Positions 35,590-49,216 of a stretch of DNA of 64,000 bases are shown here, piece by piece. Below the pieces are notes generated by a model. That model had not been told where the DNA came from. It saw only the letters and a program-made list of their open reading frames with translations, and searched no databases. Made by a program: the position numbers and the translations under genes. Location of the stretch: contig JAHCAO010000003.1 of the NCBI GenBank assembly GCA_019634835.1, forward strand, positions 1 to 64,000. The letters are read 5' to 3'. The stretch is from Gammaproteobacteria bacterium (GTDB taxonomy: Bacteria; Pseudomonadota; Gammaproteobacteria; DSM-16500). Position 1 is the stretch's first letter. Each line of letters opens with the position of its first letter.

Positions 35590-38500
35590 TTAAGAATTAT
35601 AAATAAATTCCATCTGCTCTATGGATAACTGTTCTTGTATGGTCTTTAATAACTGACTGCTGGGTTTAACCAGACAATTTTTTCCTAATTTAATGTCTGC
35701 TTGGATGTTGTCACATAGGTAACGTACGACGACAGCACAATTACCTCCGATATGTTTTGTCAAGATCTCTTTGAACAATCCTGTTTCTATGTGTTGTGTT
35801 GATGATAGATGGAGCCGAAACTGTTTAGCAAAACGTTCGCGTGCTTGCTCAATACTATATAAATCACGTGCCACAATACGCGGACTGTTATTAAAGTCAT
35901 CGATACTGACATCACCCTCCACAATAATGATCTGGTCTTCGCTAAGTAAGGCACGGTTTTTAACATAAACTTCGCTAAAGCATACCACCTCAATTTGTGC
36001 TGTGCCGTCATCTAAAGAAAAAATGCCAATGCGATCGCCACGCTTAGTTTGACGCGTACGAATATTGGCTATAATTCCTGCCATTCTTGCTGTATTGTGC
36101 TGACTAGGATGTAATTCCACAATGCGACAAGTGGTGAATTGGGTTAATTCATTAAGATAACGGCGTAGTGGATGCCCAGTGAGATAAAATCCTAAGGTTT
36201 CTTTTTCACCTTGTAGTTGTACGTCATCCGACCACGGTTGTGCCTCAACATATTGAGGTGAAGAAACATGAGTGCCCCCACCTAACAAATCATGCTGTCC
36301 ATAAGTTTGATTATGTAGTGCTTGCTCTGCGTGTTGCAGCGCTTGATTGAGAGATGCCATGAGTGCAGCGCGATGCGTGCCTAATGTATCAAAGCAGCCT
36401 GATTTAATCAGAGCTTCTAAGACCCTTCGGTTCATTTTACGTAAATCAACCCGCTGACAAAAATCGAATAAATTTTTGAATGGGCCGCCTTGCTGTCTTG
36501 CAGCAGCAATATTTTCGATGGCTGCTTGACCGGCGCCTTTAATTGCCCCGAGTCCATACATGATATGAGTTTGATCTAGTACATTAAAAAAATATTCACT
36601 TTTATTGATATCAGGCGGGGAAACATGCAGCCCTATTGTTTGGCATTCATCAAGCAGTATAATAATCTTTTCTGTTCTGTCCATTTCTGACGATAACACA
36701 GCTGACATGAATGCAGCAGGGTAATGAGCTTTCAGCCAAGCTGTTTGATATGCAATGAGTGCATAAGAAGCCGAATGCGATTTGTTGAATCCATATCCGG
36801 CAAACTTTTCCATCAAGTCAAAAATGTAGTTAGCAAGATCAACGTTTATTCCAGCATCAGATGCGCCTTTGCAGAAAATTTCGCGTTGCTGCGCCATTTC
36901 TTCCGGTTTTTTCTTACCCATTGCGCGGCGCAAAATATCAGCAGAACCCAGCGTATAACCAGCGAGTACTTGTGCAATTTGCATGACTTGTTCTTGATAT
37001 AGAATGACGCCATAAGTGGATCGCAGAACCGGTTCAAGTTTGGGATGGGGGTAAGAAACTTTAGCACGGCCATGTTTCCGGTTAATAAAATCATCGACCA
37101 TACCCGATTGTAATGGTCCAGGGCGGAATAATGCGACTAACGCGATCAAATCTTCAAAACAATCCGGTTGTAATCGCTTGATTAAATCACGCATGCCGTG
37201 TGATTCAAGTTGGAAGATCGCTGTAGATTGACAGGCTTTTAATAATTTGAACGTTTGAGAATCGTTGAGTGGTATCAAGCTGATATCAAGAAAAACTTCG
37301 TTTTGTAAGGCACGATTTTGATTGATGACACGCAGTGCGCGATTAATGATGGTTAATGTTTTTAAGCCAAGAAAATCAAATTTAACCAATCCTGCTGCTT
37401 CAACATCATCTTTATCAAATTGTGTGACAGGATGTAAGGCTTCATTAGGCTCACAGTAGAGTGGAACAAAGTCAGTGAGCTTTCCTGGTGCAATGACAAT
37501 GCCGCCTGCATGTTTACCAACATTGCGTGTCAGTCCTTCTAACTTGCGTGCTAAATCAATTAGCGTTCGGATTTCTTCTTCACTCTCATAGCGTTCTCGG
37601 AGCAAGGGTTCTTGTTCTAGCGCCTTATCAAGCGTAATACCTAATTCAAAAGGGATCAGCTTAGCAATTTTGTCTACAAAACCGTATCCTAGTGCAAGAA
37701 CACGTCCAACATCACGAACAACCGCTTTTGCAGCCATCGTGCCATAAGTAATAATTTGAGAAACACTATCATGCCCGTGTTTGTCCATGACATAGTTAAT
37801 CACCTGGTCTCGGCCTTCTATACAAAAATCAATATCGAAATCAGGCATGGAAACACGCTCAGGATTGAGAAAACGCTCAAAGAGTAACTCTAGTGCAAGT
37901 GGATCAAGGTCAGTAATTTTAAGCGCGTAGGCAACTAATGACCCAGGCCCTGAGCCACGGCCAGGGCCAACAGGGATACTATTTTCTTTTGCCCATTTAG
38001 TAAAGTCAGCAACAATTAGAAAATATCCAGCAAATCCCATTTTATTAATCACATCTAATTCTTGTTCCAGCCGTACATCGTAAGCACTACGCTGTTCCGA
38101 AAAAGTATGGGCTTGTACATCAAAAATAGTTTGTAGACGTTCTTCCAAGCCTTTTTTTGCTATATCAGAAAGAAAGCTTTCTGTGGTATATCCGGTTGGA
38201 ACAGAAAAATGAGGAAGCTTACTTTTACCTAGTGTAAACGTTACATTGCAGCGCTTAGCAATTTCTATGGTATTGATTAATGCCTCAGGCATATCAGTAA
38301 ACAATTGCTGCATTTCATGTGGACTACGTAAATATTGCTGATCTGTATAAAGATGAGGTCGATGAGGATCATTCAGTGTAACCCCTTCTTGGATACAGAC
38401 GCGTGCTTCATGTGCCTCATAATCATTCTGTTCAAGAAAGCGTACATCATTGGTTGCAACGATCGGCATGGAGGAGGAGTGGGCAAGTTCGATGATGGCT

Positions 38501-39045
38501 TGAATGTATTCATGCTCAAATGGTTTACCAGTCCTACTGACTTCAAAATAAAAACGGTCAGGGAAAAGTGATTGCCAATAGTGCAAGCAATCTAATGCTG
38601 CGTCTTGATCTTGTAGTAAAAGAAATTGGCCAATGTCACCTTCTAATCCTCCAGATAGTGCAATTAATCCTTGGGAAAGGGGCTTTATCCATGCTTTTTT
38701 TACCATAGGCTTACCATGGACTTGGCCTTCTAGGTAAGTTTGAGAAATAAGCTTCAGAAGGTTTTTATAACCATCATTGGTTTGACAGAGAAGTGTAAGA
38801 CGATGGGGTTCTCTTATTTTGGTCTCGTTTTCTAACCATACGTCGATGCCAATAATGGGCTTGATGCCTACTTTAAACGCTTCTTGGTAGAATTTAATTG
38901 TTGCATAAAGATTGTTTAAATCAGTGATTGCAATGGCTGGCATTTTAAGAGTGGCAGCTTTTTTCATCAAGGAAGGGATAGTAAGTAAACCATCACTTAA
39001 AGAATATTCCGTATGTAGCCGTAAATGTACAAAATTAGGTTCCAT
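35590..39045 (-). CDS. dnaE: DNA polymerase III subunit alpha
   Basis: 1151 residues. It has an N-terminal PHP domain starting PNFVHLRLHTEYSLSDGLL, the catalytic palm with GPGRGSGPGSLVAYALKITDLDP and the metal-binding aspartates in PDFDIDF, a third Asp in KFDFLGLKTL, then helix-hairpin-helix and OB-fold regions (GIIANIRTRQTKRGDRIGIFSLDD). It is the replicative polymerase of the chromosome. The ATG chosen gives the usual family start; an in-frame GTG six codons earlier is less likely. It is divergent from accA across 268 bases that hold no gene, on the opposite strand from the usual dnaE-accA direction. It has been separated from accA transcription while the adjacency is kept. Confidence 0.98.
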   Translation of the reverse strand: MEPNFVHLRLHTEYSLSDGLLTIPSLMKKAATLKMPAIAITDLNNLYATIKFYQEAFKVGIKPIIGIDVWLENETKIREPHRLTLLCQTNDGYKNLLKLISQTYLEGQVHGKPMVKKAWIKPLSQGLIALSGGLEGDIGQFLLLQDQDAALDCLHYWQSLFPDRFYFEVSRTGKPFEHEYIQAIIELAHSSSMPIVATNDVRFLEQNDYEAHEARVCIQEGVTLNDPHRPHLYTDQQYLRSPHEMQQLFTDMPEALINTIEIAKRCNVTFTLGKSKLPHFSVPTGYTTESFLSDIAKKGLEERLQTIFDVQAHTFSEQRSAYDVRLEQELDVINKMGFAGYFLIVADFTKWAKENSIPVGPGRGSGPGSLVAYALKITDLDPLALELLFERFLNPERVSMPDFDIDFCIEGRDQVINYVMDKHGHDSVSQIITYGTMAAKAVVRDVGRVLALGYGFVDKIAKLIPFELGITLDKALEQEPLLRERYESEEEIRTLIDLARKLEGLTRNVGKHAGGIVIAPGKLTDFVPLYCEPNEALHPVTQFDKDDVEAAGLVKFDFLGLKTLTIINRALRVINQNRALQNEVFLDISLIPLNDSQTFKLLKACQSTAIFQLESHGMRDLIKRLQPDCFEDLIALVALFRPGPLQSGMVDDFINRKHGRAKVSYPHPKLEPVLRSTYGVILYQEQVMQIAQVLAGYTLGSADILRRAMGKKKPEEMAQQREIFCKGASDAGINVDLANYIFDLMEKFAGYGFNKSHSASYALIAYQTAWLKAHYPAAFMSAVLSSEMDRTEKIIILLDECQTIGLHVSPPDINKSEYFFNVLDQTHIMYGLGAIKGAGQAAIENIAAARQQGGPFKNLFDFCQRVDLRKMNRRVLEALIKSGCFDTLGTHRAALMASLNQALQHAEQALHNQTYGQHDLLGGGTHVSSPQYVEAQPWSDDVQLQGEKETLGFYLTGHPLRRYLNELTQFTTCRIVELHPSQHNTARMAGIIANIRTRQTKRGDRIGIFSLDDGTAQIEVVCFSEVYVKNRALLSEDQIIIVEGDVSIDDFNNSPRIVARDLYSIEQARERFAKQFRLHLSSTQHIETGLFKEILTKHIGGNCAVVVRYLCDNIQADIKLGKNCLVKPSSQLLKTIQEQLSIEQMEFIYNS

Positions 39046-39313
39046 AAAATTATGTTCCAGCACTGCTGATTACTTGGCTATACCATAGCAGCCACCAGAG
39101 TTTTTTTCTATCTTTTACGTGTATCCCGCTTTTAGGACCCAACCAGTCGCTTAAAAACAATAGGCTGATTACCTTCGGCGTATAGATTCGGTAACCCACT
39201 GAAAAAATAGCCCTACAGCTATCGCTCCCACATGCGGGAATTCCTGTAAATTAGTATGTTAACTTAAGTATATTTAGGTATGATATCGGGTTTCGTTAAT
39301 AAGGTTTGAGTCC

Positions 39314-40267
39314 ATGAATATCAACTTTCTCGATTTTGAGCAGCCGATTGCTGAGCTTGAGGCAAAAATTCAAGAGTTGCGCATGGTGGGTACGGACGCA
39401 GATATTAACCTGAGCGAAGAAATCACTAGATTAGAAAATAAGTGTAATCAGTTGATTAAAGAAACTTTTAGCCGCTTGACTCCCTGGCAAGTGACCCAGC
39501 TAGCAAGGCATCCACAGCGTCCGCATACACTAGATTACATTAGCCGTATTTTTACAGAATTTGATGAGTTATCGGGCGATAGAATGCTATCTTCAGGATC
39601 GTCTATTGTTGCCGGAATTGCTCGTCTGGAAGGTTTACCTATCATGGTGATAGGACACGAAAAAGGGCGTAAGACCCAAGAAAAAATTGAGCGTAATTTT
39701 GGTATGCCTAACCCGGAAGATTATCGTAAAGCTATGCGGTTAATGAAAATGGCTGAGCGGTTTAAATTACCAATTATTACCTTTATTGATACACCGGGTG
39801 CTTATCCTGGAATTGGTGCGGAAGAGCGTAACCAAAGTGAAGCCATCGCACGTAATCTTTTTGTGTTGTCCCGGCTTAAGACGCCCATTATTTGTATTGT
39901 GATTGGCGAGGGTGGATCTGGAGGAGCATTGGCGATAGGGATAGGAGATCGTGTATTCATGCTACAATACTCAATTTATTCGGTTATTTCACCAGAAGGG
40001 TGTGCTTCTATTTTATGGAAGAGTGCAGAAAAAGCGCCGGAAGCAGCAGAAGCAATGAATCTTACGGCGGATAAAATTTTGAAACTAGGATTGGTGGATG
40101 GGGTGATTCCAGAACCACTCGGCGGTGCGCATCGAGATTATAATTTGATTGCTCAGGCTATAAAAAAAGAATTAATACAGCAATTAACTGAATTACAATC
40201 GCATCCGGTATCAACATTGCTGAATGAACGTTATAAAAAAATTATGTCCTATGGATGGAGTCCATGA
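39314..40267 (+). CDS. accA: Acetyl-CoA carboxylase carboxyltransferase subunit alpha
   Basis: 317 residues, the normal length. It starts [19 protein letters not shown] and carries the family signatures [55 protein letters not shown]-type block and the oxyanion glycines [15 protein letters not shown]. With AccD it moves the carboxyl group from biotin to acetyl-CoA, making malonyl-CoA for fatty acids and, here, also extender units for the polyketide line. The last bases overlap the tilS start (ATGA), so the two are translationally coupled. Confidence 0.98.
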   Translation: MNINFLDFEQPIAELEAKIQELRMVGTDADINLSEEITRLENKCNQLIKETFSRLTPWQVTQLARHPQRPHTLDYISRIFTEFDELSGDRMLSSGSSIVAGIARLEGLPIMVIGHEKGRKTQEKIERNFGMPNPEDYRKAMRLMKMAERFKLPIITFIDTPGAYPGIGAEERNQSEAIARNLFVLSRLKTPIICIVIGEGGSGGALAIGIGDRVFMLQYSIYSVISPEGCASILWKSAEKAPEAAEAMNLTADKILKLGLVDGVIPEPLGGAHRDYNLIAQAIKKELIQQLTELQSHPVSTLLNERYKKIMSYGWSP

Positions 40268-41577
40268 CATTACTGGATGCAGTTAGCAATTTTTGTCGTC
40301 AATGTGGAGTGAACAAAAAGTATTGGATAGCATTCAGCGGCGGACTGGACTCGCATGTTCTATTGTATCTTTGCAAAATATTACAAGCTGAACTCAACAT
40401 CAATTTTAATGCTATTCATGTTAATCACGGCTTAAGCAAACATGCTCAATCATGGGCACGTCATTGCAAAAAAATATGTAACGAATATGCCATTAAATAT
40501 CATGAGCGAATTATCCAGCTTGATTTAAACATAGGCGATAGTTTAGAAGAGATAGCACGCGAAAAGCGTTATGCTGCTTTTGCAGAATATATTGGTGAGG
40601 AAGAAATATTATTAACCGCCCATCAACAAGATGATCAAGCAGAGACAATGCTGCTGCAATTATTACGCGGAGCGGGGCCTAAAGGTTTGGCCGCTATGCC
40701 GCAAATGAAATCGTTTGCACGAGGATTTCATGGTCGACCGCTTCTTCATTTCTCCCGTTTTGATTTACAGCAATATGCAGAAATGCAACAACTTGACTGG
40801 ATAAAGGATGAATCCAATGGTGATCTGTCTTACACACGTAATTTTATACGTCATGAGATTTTAACAAAATTAAAGTCGCGTTGGCCAACAGTCACCGCAA
40901 CATTGTCTAGAAGTGCGGCTCATTGTGCGGAGTCACAAGTATTATTAGAAAAATTTGCAAAGGAAATGTATGAACAAGTCCAAGGTACAGCTGAAACGAC
41001 GTTATCAGTAGACAAACTAACGCAAGTTAGTCCCGAGCGGCAACGCTTGTTATTGCGTACCTGGATACAATACTTGGGATATCCCCTTCCTGATACTAAA
41101 AAAATTGAAACTATCCAACGTGACATATTAACAGCGGCAAGGGATCGAATGCCTTGCGTGAAGTGGGGCAAAGTTGAATTGCGGCGTTATCGCGACGATT
41201 TACATTTACTGCCAGCGTTACAAGCCATAGATACACAACAGGTTTTTTCATGGGACTTAGCACAATCACTGAGATTGCCTGGTGTGGGCATCTTACGTAC
41301 AGCATATACACAAGGCAGAGGGTTACGGGCTGATATCCAACATGTATTAGTGCAATATCGTCAAGGTGGTGAAGTGGTTGAATTATTATCACGAGGGCGG
41401 CACACACTGAAAAATCTTTTTCAAGAATGGAATGTATTACCGTGGGAGCGTGATCGTGTTCCATTGATTTTCTTTGCAGGTAAGTTAATTGCTGCGATGG
41501 GATATTTTTTTGATGAAAAGTTTTTTATCGTGCAATCAAATGAATTGGGGCGAGAAGTGATATTTGAAAGGGCATAG
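40264..41577 (+). CDS. tilS: tRNA(Ile)-lysidine synthase
   Basis: About 437 residues. The N-terminal PP-loop ATPase has [10 protein letters not shown] and HVNHGLS, followed by [19 protein letters not shown] and RGFHGRPLL; the C-terminal domain has GVGILRTAY and [22 protein letters not shown]. It puts lysine on C34 of the AUA-reading tRNA-Ile. I start it at the ATG that overlaps the accA stop and has GGAG upstream; an in-frame ATG 9 bases earlier is the alternative. The order accA-tilS is common in gammaproteobacteria. Confidence 0.96.
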   Translation: MTLLDAVSNFCRQCGVNKKYWIAFSGGLDSHVLLYLCKILQAELNINFNAIHVNHGLSKHAQSWARHCKKICNEYAIKYHERIIQLDLNIGDSLEEIAREKRYAAFAEYIGEEEILLTAHQQDDQAETMLLQLLRGAGPKGLAAMPQMKSFARGFHGRPLLHFSRFDLQQYAEMQQLDWIKDESNGDLSYTRNFIRHEILTKLKSRWPTVTATLSRSAAHCAESQVLLEKFAKEMYEQVQGTAETTLSVDKLTQVSPERQRLLLRTWIQYLGYPLPDTKKIETIQRDILTAARDRMPCVKWGKVELRRYRDDLHLLPALQAIDTQQVFSWDLAQSLRLPGVGILRTAYTQGRGLRADIQHVLVQYRQGGEVVELLSRGRHTLKNLFQEWNVLPWERDRVPLIFFAGKLIAAMGYFFDEKFFIVQSNELGREVIFERA

Positions 41578-41636
41578 CCGAGAAATCAGTTGGAATAAAG
41601 AGTGGAACATGACAGCCCCACCCCATATGCAGCTGC

Positions 41637-41864
41637 TTAGGTGCTTTTCTTGTCTTCACACTGGGTTTGATGGCAGGATCCGCATTTTACACAACAAGTA
41701 CATAAGTATTTAATTAACGCACCAAATGCTAATATGGGTAACGCAGCGTCAAAGAAATCTCGGAAGATAATGACTTTAATGAGTAATTCTCGTGGTAATT
41801 GAGTTCCTAGACCCACGCCGACCGCAATTAGTACAATTAAAGATACGAAGATTTTCATGAACAT
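41637..41864 (-). CDS. Small membrane protein with Cys-rich tail
   Basis: 75 residues: a hydrophobic N-terminus (about 3-20), ELLIKVIIFRDFFDAALPILAFGALIKYL as a second membrane-facing part, then a Cys-rich tail CTCCVKCGSCHQTQC with six cysteines. A strong GAGGAG lies 8 bases before the first of two ATGs, which supports a real gene. Similar short proteins with the RDFFDxALPILxFGALIKYL core occur, to my recollection, in related bacteria, without known function. The cysteines could bind a metal or an iron-sulfur centre; this is a guess. It is convergent with tilS and divergent from pyrG. Confidence 0.65.
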   Translation of the reverse strand: MFMKIFVSLIVLIAVGVGLGTQLPRELLIKVIIFRDFFDAALPILAFGALIKYLCTCCVKCGSCHQTQCEDKKST

Positions 41865-44715
<2,851 letters not shown>

Positions 44716-44875
44716 AAACTTAGCATTTTGCTACTATCCTGATCGTCTGAGAAAATTGTACGACGGAAGTGAGTAGGTAGGATCATTCCAGTTATCACGA
44801 CGGCTCGCTTTGAAATGCACAGTAGATGGGTTGAAATAATCGCCTTTATTTCTTTGCTTGCTTCCCTCCTATTGA

Positions 44876-47581
44876 TCAAAATTCTTTTTTATAGGATATT
44901 TCTATCTCTTCCTCAACTGCTTCTGGCCGTTTTGCGAATACGTGTGTTTGCATCATTGAATTTAATTCAAATGCCATGTCTGGTTGATCAGAAAGGGTGG
45001 CAATAACTGCTCCAGTATTTAGGGAAACAGAAAGAAATGCGCTTGACGATGAAATAGCACCGCCATGAGAGATCATATTATATTCTTCATTATAAAATTC
45101 TTGGCCATATTTTTTGATTAACATTAGAAGATTGGGGTCGTCACTGCATGACTTGTAAATCCATTGCCCAAACTTAGCTAAATCTTCTGTTGTAACCCAA
45201 TATCCACCAGCGGGGCTGCCTGCAATATGAGGTGCGATAGAGTCTTCAGGATTATATTTGGCATTGTGTTCCGGCTTTTTGGAAGAAAAACTAGGCATGC
45301 CTACTGGGTCGATAATATATTTCGATAGCAGTTCATTATATTCACATGCTCCATGCTTCTTTTCACACGCATGTTTCACTGCTAATCCAACAAGTAGTAT
45401 TCCAAGGTTGCTATATTTTTCTTTACCAACTGGTGAGGTACTGGTTTCAGCAAATTGCAAAAAGTCTTCCGCTTTGTTCATTTCCGGTGTTTTACCTTGC
45501 GAGATTGCTTCACCGTAGTCTCCTAAGTAGTCACCCAAACCTGCTTTATGCGTCATTAGCTGATGTAGCGTGACTTGATTTTCTGATAGATGTTTCTTTA
45601 TCGATTCGGATAAAGCTAATGACTCAATGAAATCCTTGCTCAGTGGTTCATTAAGTTCTTTCTCTGTTAAGACGCCATCTCTAATCATTAATAGCGTCAG
45701 CATACCAGTGAATACTTTTCCAACCGAATGCATGGCGTAACTACATCTGCTGCCATCTGAATAATTAGGGGTGATTATTCCCTGATTTTCAAATCCAAAA
45801 GAAACCGATCCAGTCATGTCTCTTTCTACCATGTAGCGTTTGATATTAATCAGGTCGATGGCTTCTATTTCTGATTTTGGTTCTATTGCTTCACTAGCAT
45901 GAGGAATTGGAATTTTTTCAAAATTTGCCATCCCTCTTATGTGTATCATTGGTAAATATTTTAATTCAGCAAAAAAATCATCGAAATCAATTTTTCTAGC
46001 TATTGCATCAGAAAATAATTTATCAATTTTTTTTTCCCATTCAGAAGATTTTGGAAAATGAGTATTGATGACATGTTTTTTAAATTCATCCACACTGTTT
46101 TGATTCAGCTTGATAATTCGTTCCCACCAAAAATTCTCTAAAATTTCTCGCTTCTCTCTCAATTCTTGCTCCCACCAACTAACCGATGCTGGCATGAGTC
46201 TATTTTCCGCTTGTGTTTGTTGCGTGATAGCAGTTTTAAAAAATGAGGATTGTAGTTGGGATATTTTAGGTGTTGCGTAGGTAAGGACAGCATGCTTTAT
46301 TAAAGCAAATTGTGCTTTCTCTTTGTTTTTCCAGTCAGGCTCATATTTAACAGCAAAACCATATTTTTTTGAAAAATAACTGAGAGCATGAGGTAGCGCA
46401 ACATGGGGAGAAACAACTTGATTTGCTAATACATGCCCATTAGGAGAGTTAGAAAAGTAAACGATCGCTTCCTTTTTATCAAAATCAATCGCAACCCAAG
46501 CACGCCAATTATTCATATCCCCTGTGTGATATGCCTTTTTAACTTGTCCTTTTGCATCTAATTCCAATCCCCAACCAAGTCCCCAAGCGACTCTTTTTAA
46601 ATCATTTTTACTCACACCAACTGCATTTGCCCAGTCATCCTTTTTCATGCTGATGACTTGAGTAAATGCAGATTTGAGTAATTCATCTTCTTCATTCATC
46701 CATTTTTTAACAAATTTTGCATAATCTTCTGCTGTTGTGAACAAGCTATTGGCGGATAGCGCACTTTCTTTAGTTGTATGATTGACTGAGCAAGTCCACC
46801 TTAATAGAGCGGGCAATGATGTTTCTTTTGTTCGAATGATATCGGTAACGTTTCTAGGAAAATCCTTTGGCAATTCATTCCATGGAATGGTGTTATGTTT
46901 AAGTTGCCCATCTAATCCTATCACTTCATAGCTAACACCTTCTTTATTATCTGTCTTGATATAAAGTGTTTGTGCTTGATGCGTGGGTTTAAGTGGGCCA
47001 AGTATGGGTGCAAGCCCGTACTCTCGATAAAATGTGCTATGTTTCATATCACATGCATCAGCAGCAAATACGTATTTTTTTGCGAGTTCTTCAAGTGATT
47101 TTCCCATTTTAGTTTCAATCACTTTTTGTAGATACCAGAGTGGAACGCCAGAGTACCAATAATTTCCTGATTCTGTTTTTTGAACGACACCATCTTTTGA
47201 ATCATCCAATCCAGTGGTATGCGATAAGATGCTATGTATATCGAGAGTTGTATCTTTGATAGACGGATCACAATGAAGACTTACTTGATTACAAAAATCA
47301 CCAAATGAGAGCGTCTTACTTAGATTTTCATCTAACGACAATTGATGATCTTGTACTAATTTCAATACTAAATAAGCAAATACCACTTTACTTAATGAGG
47401 CTGCACCAAAAATAGTATCTTGAGCGACTTTATTTTTTGATTCTTTACCTGAAAATCCAAATTCTTTCGTAGTAATAACACCATCATCACTTACTAAAGC
47501 AATTGATATCCCAGAAATATCAGTTTTTTCCATGGCTTCAGTAATACTGCTTTCGTCCGCTATTACAACTCGGTCATGCAT
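44876..47581 (-). CDS. Tandem serine beta-lactamase-like hydrolase (two domains)
   Basis: 901 residues holding two class-C-like penicillin-binding/serine hydrolase domains. Domain 1 (about 20-420): Ser62-x-x-Lys65 in GAASLSKVVF, a Tyr motif with YSG in place of the usual YxN, and HTGDMNNW as third motif. Domain 2 (about 590-890): SVGK in MHSVGKVFTG, YSNLGILLVG and SHGGAISSSS, a complete set. Residues about 425-590 form a helical linker. No signal peptide or membrane anchor is seen, unusual for enzymes of this fold, which mostly act outside the cytoplasm. A GGAG site precedes the ATG. It follows the glycine-rich gene by 18 bases as an operon. Substrate unknown; an effector role is possible but unproven. 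Confidence 0.85.
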   Translation of the reverse strand: MHDRVVIADESSITEAMEKTDISGISIALVSDDGVITTKEFGFSGKESKNKVAQDTIFGAASLSKVVFAYLVLKLVQDHQLSLDENLSKTLSFGDFCNQVSLHCDPSIKDTTLDIHSILSHTTGLDDSKDGVVQKTESGNYWYSGVPLWYLQKVIETKMGKSLEELAKKYVFAADACDMKHSTFYREYGLAPILGPLKPTHQAQTLYIKTDNKEGVSYEVIGLDGQLKHNTIPWNELPKDFPRNVTDIIRTKETSLPALLRWTCSVNHTTKESALSANSLFTTAEDYAKFVKKWMNEEDELLKSAFTQVISMKKDDWANAVGVSKNDLKRVAWGLGWGLELDAKGQVKKAYHTGDMNNWRAWVAIDFDKKEAIVYFSNSPNGHVLANQVVSPHVALPHALSYFSKKYGFAVKYEPDWKNKEKAQFALIKHAVLTYATPKISQLQSSFFKTAITQQTQAENRLMPASVSWWEQELREKREILENFWWERIIKLNQNSVDEFKKHVINTHFPKSSEWEKKIDKLFSDAIARKIDFDDFFAELKYLPMIHIRGMANFEKIPIPHASEAIEPKSEIEAIDLINIKRYMVERDMTGSVSFGFENQGIITPNYSDGSRCSYAMHSVGKVFTGMLTLLMIRDGVLTEKELNEPLSKDFIESLALSESIKKHLSENQVTLHQLMTHKAGLGDYLGDYGEAISQGKTPEMNKAEDFLQFAETSTSPVGKEKYSNLGILLVGLAVKHACEKKHGACEYNELLSKYIIDPVGMPSFSSKKPEHNAKYNPEDSIAPHIAGSPAGGYWVTTEDLAKFGQWIYKSCSDDPNLLMLIKKYGQEFYNEEYNMISHGGAISSSSAFLSVSLNTGAVIATLSDQPDMAFELNSMMQTHVFAKRPEAVEEEIEISYKKEF

Positions 47582-47599
47582 TCTTATAGCTCCAAGAAT

Positions 47600-48481
47600 T
47601 TATTCCCAGCCTTTTGGCTTTAATCCATCTAGTGGCGATTTAGGTCGTATAGAGGATTTCTTTTCACCAGTTTTTTGGATTTCTTCCTCCGTTATTTTTT
47701 TATTTTCAGGCGTTGGTTTGGTTGAGAGCGGAGTTGGATTAAAATGATTGATACCTTCCTGATATGTCACTTTTTCTTTTGCCTTTTGTTCTATATTTTG
47801 TAGGGGCAATAGATTTTTATTGGCTAAACGCTGAATAAAAGCGTCATAGAGTGTTGGAGTAGGTAATGCTATGCGGAGAGACAGTATATTTCCTTCCTTG
47901 TCTTGTTCAAGCAGTTTGCAATTATTAGATATACCGTTTTCTTTTTTAAATTCTTCCAATTCTTTTAAGATTGTATCAACAAATTTTTTAAATTCATTAC
48001 GTTGTTCTGGCGATAAATCTTTAGGATTACATAGCAATTTAATGGTCAGGGTGCCTAGTTCTCTGTCGTTATCAATCAATAATAACCGTTTTGACAATAA
48101 ATCAGAGATGATTTCAGGATTAAATGGTTTTTCGGTTAACTCAAGCCTCAGGTTGACATCTTTTAGAGCACTCTCAGTGATGACATTAGTTGTTTGAGCC
48201 GTCGTATCTGTGGCTTTACCTGATGTACTACCTAGTGCTGCACCACTATCCTTACTGGCTGATTCTCCTGAAGTGCCACCACCGCCTCCGCCTCCACCAT
48301 GACCAGGGCATCGTTTTGCACTCTTAATTGCCCTACATAATGGGCATGGCTGACTCTCCCATGGTTCTGGTACTCTATTTTTCATAGCAGGTTTCGAATC
48401 TTTAATAAAAGATTCGCTTTGTTGTTTGTCGGTATTTTTTGGTGAGCTTGGCTGCTTGTTCTCTGGCATTGTGATACCCAT
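47600..48481 (-). CDS. Glycine/serine-rich protein of unknown function
   Basis: 293 residues. The N-terminus is polar and low in complexity, with CPLCRAIKSAKRCPGH (three Cys plus His, a possible zinc site) at about 46-61, followed by eight glycines and a Ser/Thr/Gly linker. About 110-225 form a compact alpha/beta segment (LRLELTEKPFNPEIISDLL, GTLTIKLLCNPKDLSPEQ, LSLRIALPTPTLYDAFIQRL). The tail is Pro/Lys/Glu-rich. The LPTPTLYDAFIQ block recalls uncharacterised Legionellales proteins. No membrane segment or signal. It is the first gene of a pair with the double serine hydrolase. No function is assigned. Confidence 0.7.
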   Translation of the reverse strand: MGITMPENKQPSSPKNTDKQQSESFIKDSKPAMKNRVPEPWESQPCPLCRAIKSAKRCPGHGGGGGGGGTSGESASKDSGAALGSTSGKATDTTAQTTNVITESALKDVNLRLELTEKPFNPEIISDLLSKRLLLIDNDRELGTLTIKLLCNPKDLSPEQRNEFKKFVDTILKELEEFKKENGISNNCKLLEQDKEGNILSLRIALPTPTLYDAFIQRLANKNLLPLQNIEQKAKEKVTYQEGINHFNPTPLSTKPTPENKKITEEEIQKTGEKKSSIRPKSPLDGLKPKGWE

Positions 48482-48811
48482 TTGTTCAAAAATTATTTAC
48501 ATTTTAGCACAGTAAATTAATAGGTTTTATTAAGGCTTACTTACATGTAAATTATAGCTTAACTTAATCTTCAGAAAATCCCGTTGATTTAGAAGCATTA
48601 TTTTAGAAGACACTCTCACGGCCAGCAAGAAATGCTAGTGAAATCAAAATGTTTGTGATGGACTACACCAGTGCTACCCAGGAAAAAATACAGAAAGTTC
48701 AACAATTATGGAGAAAATATGGTAATAATCACTTCATGAATTAAACAAGCCAACATCAAAACAGCAGCGTGAAAGCAAAATATGATTCATAGATCAGTAT
48801 CTTATAATAGG
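48482..48811. other. Intergenic region with a short coding-like remnant
   Basis: 330 bases without an intact gene. Bases 48607-48744 on the plus strand stay open for 45 codons and end in TAA; the reading includes MDYTSATQEKIQKVQQLW, which looks like a protein C-terminus. The frame is closed upstream by TAG and has no start with a ribosome-binding site. It is probably the tail of a decayed gene. Confidence 0.35.
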
Positions 48812-49216
48812 CTATTTTTCCAATTTGGGTAGTTCATGGGTCTGTAATAGATTTATTATTTCTCTTGATAGCATGAGATCATGAGAAAGAAGAGTATGTT
48901 TCTCATTGATGATAGAATAAATCTCATCTATTAGTGTAAGAAAAGCATCTTCCCTAAAGATCTTATTTGCTTCTGGATCTGTCACTTTAGGAAAGAAAAC
49001 GACATCAATAGAAAGTAAATTGTGTTTAGAAAGAATGCCATCAACATCAACTTTTAGTCCTAAATAAGGATATATTTTATTACAAATATTTTTTATTTGA
49101 TCCTGTAGTCGTTGATTTACAACAATAGTATCAATATTATTTTTTAAATAACAATTGATGATGGTGATCAATTGATTCAGCAACTCTTCCTGAAAGGATT
49201 CATGGCGGGGATCCAT
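48812..49216 (-). CDS. Hypothetical protein, helical
   Basis: 134 residues, not recognised. It is mostly helical with one beta-rich part (DVDGILSKHNLLSIDVVFFPKV) near the middle. No signal, membrane span, cysteines or known motif. The start is well supported by GAGGAA 6 bases before the ATG, and the frame is preserved, so it is likely real. It stands between the decayed remnant and valS on the same strand as valS, about 80 bases upstream of the valS stop. It probably belongs to the same accessory island as the serine-hydrolase pair. Confidence 0.6.
   Translation of the reverse strand: MDPRHESFQEELLNQLITIINCYLKNNIDTIVVNQRLQDQIKNICNKIYPYLGLKVDVDGILSKHNLLSIDVVFFPKVTDPEANKIFREDAFLTLIDEIYSIINEKHTLLSHDLMLSREIINLLQTHELPKLEK

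Noticed and set aside
44815-45006. 63-codon plus-strand frame after kdsA with hydrophobic residues
   Set aside because: Mostly antisense to the end of the double serine hydrolase and lacks a ribosome-binding site.
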